Of a stretch of 47,846 bases of DNA, positions 1 to 5,726 are shown one piece after another (position 1 is the first letter of the stretch; every line of letters starts with the position of its first letter). The notes below the pieces were generated by a model, which had not been told where the DNA came from, ran no database searches, and saw only the letters and a list, made by a program, of their open reading frames with translations. Source of the stretch: JAVMKJ01 sp031732875 (GTDB lineage: Bacteria > Pseudomonadota > Gammaproteobacteria > Competibacterales > Competibacteraceae). A program made the position numbers and the translations under genes. The DNA lies in assembly GCA_031732875.1 (NCBI GenBank), contig JAVMKL010000025.1, positions 1 through 47,846 of the forward strand. The letters run 5' to 3'.

Positions 1-47
1 AGCCAGCTCAACAGAACGGCGAACGATGCAGCGATACGAATCCCGAC

Positions 48-280
48 GCCGAACGGGGCGGCGGATAAGCCGCGCAAGGCGAGAAAGCCGCAGGCTTTTT
101 CGCCTGGAGTCGGCTTGATCCGCGTGGTTGTGCGGCGCTTCGCGCCAAGCAACCACGCGGATGTTTATCCGCCGCCCCGTTGTCGCGGGCGCGAAGCGTC
201 CGCGACAACGTTGCGGCTAACCGGCAGACCACGGCCGGCGCAGCCGGCTGTGGGCTGTCCGGTTGAGCCGCTGGTTAGGC
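48..280 (-). repeat. Composite attC recombination site (site C), after cassette 3
   Basis: This is read on the minus strand after the cassette-3 gene. It begins with GCCTAAC (the complement of GTTAGGC at 274-280), and a short attC-like unit runs to GGCTAAC at 215-221. Inside that unit CCACGGCCGGC pairs with GCCGGCTGTGG. A hairpin follows at 179-209, with GTTGTCGCGG pairing with CCGCGACAAC. A larger cruciform-like element then fills 48-185. Its outer stem AACGGGGCGGCGGATAA (52-68) pairs perfectly with 165-181. Two inner hairpins lie at 78-103 and 119-162. The ends match the attC consensus (RYYYAAC...GTTRRRY), with one mismatch each in GGCTAAC and GCCGAAC. attC sites are usually 57-141 bp, so 233 bp is exceptional. 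Which core is recombinogenic cannot be seen from sequence. Confidence 0.7.
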
Positions 281-293
281 ACCCCTGCGATAC

Positions 294-1289
294 TTAAGGG
301 ATGAGGGTCTCGATGCATTTCTCTACCATACTGATGGCGGCCACTGTGTGCTTGATCGCCGCATCTGCCTCGCTATCCGTCACTGCGTTGTAGCCTCTGT
401 GGATCACCTTGTTGCGAAGCTCGTAGCATCCGCTGTGCCACTGTTTTAGTTCAGCGCGGAGCAGACCCTTCCATCCTTGAACCGCAGGATCAAACCATCG
501 AGAGAACGTCTTCGAGTTTGCTGTTGCCGCAGTTGCGAACGCCGAATCAAGTTCCCGCAGCTTCTTAAACACATCAATTGAGTCGGGAAACACGGCTCCG
601 GGTGCGACTCTCTTGAGCGCTGAGAAGGCGTAACTTTCGAATGCTGTGTTCGCCTCTACAGGTACCAAGCGAAGTTGTCTACGCCAGTGGTGATTCCGGG
701 CAGAGGTAAGTAGCTCACGTTCGATTGGTATTTCCGTGCCACTCGCAAGGCAGGTCCGTATGGTGTTGACAACCTTCGCTTCGCGCGTTACTGCATCTCC
801 AAAACCCATGGTTCGGTAGCCAGGCCATGTGACAGCGAAGTCACTAATCTGATTGAACTCTTCGTCAACCACGACGAGCGATATGTCCGACAGATCGCCC
901 CGGACGAGTTCGATCACGTGAAATGACGACACGCCGATCCGATTAACATCAATATCTCTGTAGACGGCAACCATGCGATTGACCGCGCCTAGTGCGGAGG
1001 CAACGAGCGCGTGGTCGCGTGTGCAGATGGACTGCTTCCAGCCAGGATCGGTGATGTCTACGGATTCACCAAGCACGACGTAGAATTTCGTACGGCCGGC
1101 AAAGCCGAAGATGTCGTGAGAAACCTCTACATTTTGTCCGTGGACCTGTGGCGCATCGGTGGCGGCGATGGGCGGAAGGGGAACAGCCTTGATGCGCGCA
1201 CAAGACCCGCCAAGGAGTACATCGAAGAATTCGTCTGGAAGGTAGATGCGGTATGGCGCAACGAAGGTGATCGCAGGATGGTAGTTCAT
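294..1289 (-). CDS. Integron cassette 3 protein with C-terminal HEPN-type RxxxxH motif
   Basis: This 331-residue protein is not recognised as a whole. It starts at ATG 1289, ten bases after the core site GTTAGGC (1306-1300), and stops 13 bases before the next attC, as a one-gene cassette should. The N-terminal 200 residues are mixed alpha/beta with no motif I can name. The last 45 residues look helical and contain RNKVIH (R292 to H297), which fits the R-x4-6-H signature of HEPN ribonuclease-like domains and sits in a suitable helix near the C-terminus. HEPN proteins are often toxins or phage-defence effectors, so a defence role is possible but is inference. No ribosome-binding site is clear before the start. 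There is no signal peptide or membrane segment. Confidence 0.75.
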   Translation of the reverse strand: MNYHPAITFVAPYRIYLPDEFFDVLLGGSCARIKAVPLPPIAATDAPQVHGQNVEVSHDIFGFAGRTKFYVVLGESVDITDPGWKQSICTRDHALVASALGAVNRMVAVYRDIDVNRIGVSSFHVIELVRGDLSDISLVVVDEEFNQISDFAVTWPGYRTMGFGDAVTREAKVVNTIRTCLASGTEIPIERELLTSARNHHWRRQLRLVPVEANTAFESYAFSALKRVAPGAVFPDSIDVFKKLRELDSAFATAATANSKTFSRWFDPAVQGWKGLLRAELKQWHSGCYELRNKVIHRGYNAVTDSEADAAIKHTVAAISMVEKCIETLIP

Positions 1290-1299
1290 GGTTTGGGGT

Positions 1300-1547
1300 G
1301 CCTAACGGGGCGCGAGTTGAGCGACACCCGCGCGTGGGTATCGCGCACGAAGTGGGCGATACCCCAAGCGGGCGTAGCGGCGAAGCCGTGTCGCTCCAAC
1401 GAGGGTTCGACGGCGCTCGCGCCGGAGAACCCGAAGTTGGCTCAACTCGCGCCCCGTTCGTCGGCGCGAAGCGCCGACGAACGTAGAGCTAACCGGCGGG
1501 CAAAACGCGAAGCGTTTTGACTGTCCGTGTTGAGCGCCATGTTAGAT
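1300..1547 (-). repeat. Composite attC recombination site (site B), between cassettes 2 and 3
   Basis: On the minus strand the site opens with ATCTAAC (complement of 1541-1547) directly at the stop codon of cassette 2. A short attC-like unit (1487-1547) has an inner hairpin CAAAACGC-GAA-GCGTTTTG at 1501-1519. A 27-base hairpin follows at 1456-1482 (GTTCGTCGGCGC paired with GCGCCGACGAAC). A large folded element then runs to the core GTTAGGC (1306-1300). The outer stem GGGGCGCGAGTTGAGC (1307-1322) pairs perfectly with 1440-1455. Nested pairs such as GAGCGACAC/GTGTCGCTC lie inside. Positions 1307-1482 are nearly identical to 2661-2835 of site A, but one inner stem (CCCGCGCGTGGG...) no longer pairs well here. 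Confidence 0.75.
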
Positions 1548-2648
1548 TTAGTAGTAATCGACACGATCAACAAGTTCTCGACCTCTCCATTTTGTATTTG
1601 GCTTGTCCAAGTAGGCTGAACCATATTGCTCATAAGCCTCGAAATTTAAAGAAATATCATCCTGGATGATTTTTGTTAATTCATCGATAAGTTTATGAAA
1701 GTTATTCCATGCACTTAACTCAAAATATTTTGGAGTTGGAATATTTGCCAAAAGATTTTCATATCTCTCTCTTGCGGAAGGGTGAGACTTGTAGCCCCAT
1801 GGACTTTTGGGAAACATTACATCGGAAGCGGCCTGATAAAGTTCTAGGCATCCAAACCATAGTAGGGCTGAATGAAGAAGCTCCGCTCGCTCCATATCCG
1901 TGTAGCTAGGGAGAAGGATTGATTGAATATCGGCCTCAAATTCGTCTTTTTGTGAATTATTGAAAACCTTCTCCGGCTTATAATCTTCATCATTGTCACT
2001 TATGGCATGGAATATTGGTTGCTCAACGGTGTTGGCCACGTCAAGATGTCCCAATATGAAATGGGCAAATTCATGGCCGGCTATAAACTGCATCTGCAAT
2101 GGGATTGGTTCGTGTATAGCTGATGCAATATCACTAGGAATAATTCCCCTTGGATCCATTAAAAAATCCATTGCTTCTGTTTTTAGCATTGTACGCAATG
2201 CAATTCTCAAGGAATTGAAACGGATATTCATTGGCACTTCTGACGCAAAATCCAGAATTGCCAAGTGACTAAATTTCAAAAAGAATTTCAATGAATCGCT
2301 GATTGTGGTTATTGCTCCATGCTCCGTGTTGAAAATCATCCCATTTGGGTCATTAGAAAAAATGTCTCCAAACGTGACCTTCTCGCATTGATTGCGAAGG
2401 CCTGAAGGAAGATTTTCGAGCACTTTTAAATAATGGCTATTGTCGAATGCCTCCTCCAAGGACCAATTTTCTTCATCAGATAATGCTTTGTTTCGATACA
2501 CCCGAAATAGGCGCATGTTATCGACGAGAATATCAGCCCTCAATTTCAGCAGATGGTCTCTTGCATTTGCGACATTGAAAATGCGCTCTATCTCATCCGA
2601 ATTGCAAATCGGACGATAGAATAATTTTTGTGCCTCTAGTGCTTCCAT
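1548..2648 (-). CDS. Integron cassette 2 protein, HExxH metallopeptidase-like
   Basis: The protein has 366 residues. The start is taken at ATG 2648, because the reading frame upstream runs through the attC site. The ATG lies five bases after the core site GTTAGAT (2660-2654) and has no visible ribosome-binding site, so translation may depend on the context supplied by the array. HEFAH at residues 192-196 gives the two zinc-binding histidines and the catalytic Glu. E236 in EFEAD (236-240) fits the third ligand of gluzincins (ExxAD), and HPSARERYENL follows at about 289. The pattern recalls M48-type or small soluble cassette peptidases, but there are no membrane segments. The gene is strikingly AT-rich next to its neighbours, indicating transfer. 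The substrate is unknown; a regulatory, toxin or defence protease are all possible. Confidence 0.8.
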   Translation of the reverse strand: MEALEAQKLFYRPICNSDEIERIFNVANARDHLLKLRADILVDNMRLFRVYRNKALSDEENWSLEEAFDNSHYLKVLENLPSGLRNQCEKVTFGDIFSNDPNGMIFNTEHGAITTISDSLKFFLKFSHLAILDFASEVPMNIRFNSLRIALRTMLKTEAMDFLMDPRGIIPSDIASAIHEPIPLQMQFIAGHEFAHFILGHLDVANTVEQPIFHAISDNDEDYKPEKVFNNSQKDEFEADIQSILLPSYTDMERAELLHSALLWFGCLELYQAASDVMFPKSPWGYKSHPSARERYENLLANIPTPKYFELSAWNNFHKLIDELTKIIQDDISLNFEAYEQYGSAYLDKPNTKWRGRELVDRVDYY

Positions 2649-2653
2649 AATAA

Positions 2654-2897
2654 ATCTAACGGGGCGCGAGTTGAGCGACACCCGCTTGGGGTATCGCGCA
2701 CGCAGTGGGCGATACCCCAAGCGGGCGTAGCGGCGAAGCCGTGTCGCTCCAACGAGGGTTCGACGGCGCTCGCGCCGGAGAACCCGAAGTTGGCTCAACT
2801 CGCGCCCCGTTCGTCGGCGCGAAGCGCCGACGAACGCCCGCGCTCAGCCGCGGCCGAGCCAACGGCGAGGACGTCGGACTGGAGCGCATTGTTGGGC
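2654..2897 (-). repeat. Composite attC recombination site (site A), between cassettes 1 and 2
   Basis: This is the best preserved of the three sites. On the minus strand it starts with GCCCAAC (complement of 2891-2897), two bases after the cassette-1 stop. The short unit 2829-2897 is a classical attC: CTGGAGCGC (2879-2887) pairs with GCGCTCAG (2840-2847) leaving one unpaired G, the extrahelical-base arrangement typical of L'/L'' boxes. The 27-base hairpin at 2809-2835 follows (GTTCGTCGGCGC-GAA-GCGCCGACGAAC). The large element has the outer stem 2661-2676 paired with 2793-2808 and a perfect 16-base inner stem CCCGCTTGGGGTATCG/CGATACCCCAAGCGGG (2681-2725). It ends at GTTAGAT (2660-2654). Confidence 0.8.
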
Positions 2898-2898
2898 A

Positions 2899-3972
2899 TC
2901 ACACTCCGCATTTTCCGTAGGCCCGCAATAATCGTAAAGTGTCGTAGCCATCAATAACCGTGAAGTACCGGAGGTCATGAACTCGACTCGCAAACGCCCG
3001 CATAGTATTCCTTACCGACGTGGATATCTTGTGGCAATGCTGAAGAATCAAAAGATCGGCCGGCTCTGAAAATAGACGATCAATTTGATCACCGTTCTTA
3101 CCGAGGTGCACCATTTTCATCTCAGAAAACTTGGCCGGACCTTTTAAAAGAAAGGCTGCTGGATAATGAATTCCATCAACCGATAGATTGGAAGTGAACA
3201 GATCAGACTTTTCGCCACCCCAGTCCTTTGGAATATTTCCTTCGTGCGCGATTTCTGCGATGGAAACTTTTATTTCGTGTTCAGAGATTTGTTTCAAATC
3301 ATTCAATTTGGGGGCTGACGTTTCCTGCTTGAAGACATCTGATACCCTGCTGAATTGATCGATCTGGGAAATGTGCAGTTCACCATACTGACGTCCATTC
3401 CAAGCGTCTGGGCCCGACGCCTCCAATCCCGTGTGGATATCACCGATCATGTACGGCCTAGCGATAATTTCTGCATCATCCGCATTCTCAACGTAACAAA
3501 AGCAGTACAAGCGAGTTCGTCCTGACAGCCTATGCCATGCGGAAGACGAAATGAGGTTGTCTGGGCTATACAGAATTCGCAGTCTCCGCTCATCTTCGAA
3601 TTTTAACTTGTTATGCAGTTCCGCTATCGCGCCTCTTGGCAGTGGACCCCGACAATTGCTGTATTTCGACAGACCTTTGCCATAGAAGTCCTGGTAGACC
3701 GTGAATAGCTGGCCATTTTTCAACGGCTTATTGCTCAAGATAAGCTCACCGAGCGATGGAACGGGGTTGTTATGAAGCCAGCGTTCAAGCTCATGCTTGA
3801 TGGCATTTCTGGCAATTCCAACGTCCGAGCCGATGTGCGCCCGCCCTGAATGCGAACTAGCTGTCGCCAAAAAGTCGCGGAGAGTATCTCTATCCATCAA
3901 CTGACAAATGCGATCTGGATTGAGATACCAAGCAGTGAAGTCAATCGAATACTTCATTTTAATGCCCAACAT
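2899..3972 (-). CDS. Integron cassette 1 protein, possible nuclease-like
   Basis: The reading frame has 357 residues from ATG 3972. A second in-frame ATG at 3957 (MKYSIDF...) is probably the cassette's own start. The upstream ATG is supplied by attI: its G is the first base of the core GTTGGGC (3970-3964), and AGGAGG lies 8 bases before it. The N-terminal half is helical and charged. The C-terminal region (about 270-350) has FLLKG, LGKNGDQI and ADLLILQHCHKI, followed by FTVIDGYDTLRLLRAYG. This reads like the end of a compact nuclease or restriction-related domain, but I cannot name the family and no full PD-(D/E)xK set is certain. The gene is less GC-rich than the chromosome core. As the cassette next to attI it would be the best expressed of the three. 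Confidence 0.75.
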   Translation of the reverse strand: MLGIKMKYSIDFTAWYLNPDRICQLMDRDTLRDFLATASSHSGRAHIGSDVGIARNAIKHELERWLHNNPVPSLGELILSNKPLKNGQLFTVYQDFYGKGLSKYSNCRGPLPRGAIAELHNKLKFEDERRLRILYSPDNLISSSAWHRLSGRTRLYCFCYVENADDAEIIARPYMIGDIHTGLEASGPDAWNGRQYGELHISQIDQFSRVSDVFKQETSAPKLNDLKQISEHEIKVSIAEIAHEGNIPKDWGGEKSDLFTSNLSVDGIHYPAAFLLKGPAKFSEMKMVHLGKNGDQIDRLFSEPADLLILQHCHKISTSVRNTMRAFASRVHDLRYFTVIDGYDTLRLLRAYGKCGV

Positions 3973-4060
3973 GAAGTAGGCCTCCTAAATGACGCCTTAC
4001 TTTACGTCGATTTTGACGTATAATCACGACGGGCTTATATCAACGTGTTGATAAATAGAG
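3964..4060 (-). other. Probable attI site with core GTTGGGC and a built-in ribosome-binding site
   Basis: The core site GTTGGGC (3970-3964, minus) matches GTTRRRY and marks the junction between integron platform and first cassette, upstream of the divergently read integrase, which is where attI belongs. Reading toward the cassettes, TTTAGGAGGCC (3989-3979) is a strong Shine-Dalgarno sequence, followed after 8 bases by ATG at 3972-3970. The ATG overlaps the recombination point (ATG|TTGGGC), so each inserted cassette would receive a ready start codon. The left boundary is fixed by the core. The right boundary is a guess. Confidence 0.55.
3996..4024 (+). promoter_or_regulatory. Candidate integrase promoter with perfect -10
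   Basis: TATAAT at 4019-4024 is a consensus -10 on the plus strand. The hexamer 17 bases upstream, CTTACT (3996-4001), is a weak -35. The start codon of the integrase is 134 bases downstream, so a long leader would result. No LexA-type box (CTGT-N8-ACAG) is visible near it, unlike many mobile-integron integrases. Confidence 0.4.
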
Positions 4061-4085
4061 AGAGTTGTAAAATAACAACAACTCT
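4038..4085. promoter_or_regulatory. Two inverted repeats between attI and the integrase gene
   Basis: TATCAAC-GT-GTTGATA (4038-4053) is a perfect 7-base inverted repeat with a 2-base spacer, the size of a dimeric repressor operator. AGAGTTGT (4061-4068) and ACAACTCT (4078-4085) form a second perfect 8-base inverted repeat around an A-rich loop. They lie in the leader downstream of the candidate integrase -10 and could act as operators, leader hairpins or accessory integrase-binding sites in attI. Nothing in the sequence decides between these. Confidence 0.4.
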
Positions 4086-4157
4086 GATCGGGTCCATCGC
4101 AGGCGTCGACCCGGCAGCGGTTCAAGTTGCCACAAGACCATTAAAGTAGAGGGGATT

Positions 4158-5119
4158 ATGACTGTCAAGCCTAGGTTGCTCGACCAGGTTCGCGAAAAAA
4201 TCCGGCTGAAACACTACAGCATTCGCACCGAGCAAGCCTATGTGGACTGGATCAAGCGCTACATCCTGTTCCACGGCAAGCGACACCCCCAAGAGATGGG
4301 CAAGCGGGAAGTCGAGCAATTCCTGTCCCACCTGGCTGTGGAACGCAATGTCGCCGCCCCCACCCAAAACCAGGCCTTGAGCGCCATCCTGTTCCTGTAC
4401 AAGGAAGTGCTCGAGCAAGACATCGGTTGGCTGGACAACGTGGAACGGGCCAAACGTCCCGCCCGGTTGCCGGTCGTCCTCACCGCCACCGAGGTGCGCG
4501 CCGTGCTGGCCCATCTGGAAGGGCGCCACCGACTCATGGCCAACCTCCTGTATGGCGCTGGCTTGCGCTTGATGGAATGCGTCCGCTTGCGGGTGAAAGA
4601 CCTCGATTTTGAATACCGGCAAATTACCGTGCGGGATGGCAAGGGCCAGAAAGACCGGCTGACCCTGCTGCCGGATTCCCTGGTGGGATCGCTCCAGACC
4701 CACTTGGCCGATGTCAAGATCCTGCACGAGCAGGATTTGCGGCAAGGCTTCGTGTTTACCTGCCGTTTGCCCTGGACCGCAAATATCCCAACGCCGGTCG
4801 GGAGTGGGGCTGGCAGTATGTATTCCCCGCTTCGCAGCGCTCTGTCGACCCCCGTTCCCACATCGAACGCCGCCATCACATCGACGAGCAAACCCTGCAG
4901 CGGGCCTTCAAAAACGCCGTGCGCGTCGCCAGCATCGCCAAGCCCGCCTCCTGCCATTCACTCCGCCACAGCTTCGCCACCCATCTGCTGATGTCGGGCT
5001 ACGACATCCGCACCGTGCAGGAATTGCTGGGCCACAAGGACGTCAGCACCACCATGATCTACACTCACGTCCTCAATCGGGGCGGCAGGGGCGTGGTCAG
5101 CCCGCTCGATGCGAGTTGA
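4158..5119 (+). pseudogene. intI: Integron integrase IntI, one-base frameshift
   Basis: This encodes a tyrosine recombinase of the IntI family, which integrates and excises cassettes at attI and attC. The first frame (4158 to about 4751) gives the SAM-like N-terminal domain (YSIRTEQAYVDWIKRYILFHG) and the catalytic box with R137 in YGAGLRLMECVRLRVKDL. The reading then moves to another frame at about 4752-4753, restored by adding one base. It continues VYLPFALDRKYPNAG, an IntI-specific extra segment ending in DPRSHIERRHH, then HSLRHSF, LLGHKDVSTT and the nucleophile tyrosine in MIYTHV, ending SPLDAS. With the lesion repaired the protein would be about 320 residues, normal for IntI, and every catalytic motif is intact, so the break is recent or a sequencing error. 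GAGGGG precedes the start. The next gene, rnhB, begins 13 bases after the stop. Confidence 0.88.
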
Positions 5120-5132
5120 AGCCATCCCACCC

Positions 5133-5726
5133 ATGTCCGACGCTTTGCTGATCGCCGGAGTGGATGAGGTGGGGCGCGGTCCGCTGGCCGGTCCCGTCGT
5201 CGCCGCCGCCGTCATTCTCGACCCGACCCGCCCCATCGTGGGCCTGGCCGATTCCAAGCAACTCAGTCCAGCCCGCCGCGAACGACTGGTGGCGGAAATC
5301 CGCGCCAAGGCGCTGGGCTGGGCGCTGGGCCGCGCCGAAGTCGCCGAGATCGACCGGATCAACATCCTGCAAGCGTCGCTGCTGGCGATGCAACGGGCGG
5401 TGGCGGCTTTGCATATCGCTCCAGAAAAGGTACTGGTGGACGGCAACCGCTGTCCCCCATTGGCTTGCCCCTGCCAGGCCATCGTCAAGGGCGACGCCAC
5501 CGTGCCGGCGATCGGCGCCGCCTCGATTCTGGCCAAGGTGGCGCGGGACGCCGAACTGCGCGAATTGCACGACCGCTATCCCCAGTACGATTTCGCCCGA
5601 CACAAGGGCTATCCGACCGCCGCCCATCTCGACGCGCTGCGCCGTCACGGCCCCTGTCCCGAACACCGCCGCTCTTTCGCGCCGGTCGCCGCCGTTCTCG
5701 AGTCCGCCACTGGGGAACGACCGTGA
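5133..5726 (+). CDS. rnhB: Ribonuclease HII
   Basis: RNase HII cleaves the RNA strand of RNA/DNA hybrids, including single ribonucleotides misinserted in DNA. The start at ATG 5133 gives 197 residues, the usual size. A start at 5109 would overlap the integrase end and add eight unrelated residues. The DEVGRGPLAGPVVAAAV block near the N-terminus carries the first catalytic Asp and Glu and the GRG motif that contacts the ribonucleotide junction. Further landmarks are ADSKQLS, LVDGNRCP, KGDATVPAIGAASILAKV and the C-terminal HKGYPTAAHLDALRRHGPCPEHRRSF. The stop overlaps the dnaE start by four bases (GTGA). In many gammaproteobacteria lpxB precedes rnhB; here an integron occupies that side. Confidence 0.97.
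   Translation: MSDALLIAGVDEVGRGPLAGPVVAAAVILDPTRPIVGLADSKQLSPARRERLVAEIRAKALGWALGRAEVAEIDRINILQASLLAMQRAVAALHIAPEKVLVDGNRCPPLACPCQAIVKGDATVPAIGAASILAKVARDAELRELHDRYPQYDFARHKGYPTAAHLDALRRHGPCPEHRRSFAPVAAVLESATGERP

Noticed and set aside
2649..2798. Fifty extra N-terminal residues for the cassette-2 protein
   Set aside because: They are encoded by the attC palindromes and are arginine-rich; the ATG after the core site is the natural start.
48..2897. Reading the repeated palindromic blocks as insertion sequences or CRISPR
   Set aside because: They carry no transposase or spacer pattern, and their ends match attC cores at cassette boundaries next to an IntI gene.
3971..4157. LexA (SOS) box in front of the integrase
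   Set aside because: No CTGT-N8-ACAG-like sequence was found on either strand in this stretch.
5465..5722. Longer N-terminus for dnaE
   Set aside because: It would run through rnhB in another frame and add residues unlike DnaE; GTG 5723 with a good ribosome-binding site gives the family start.
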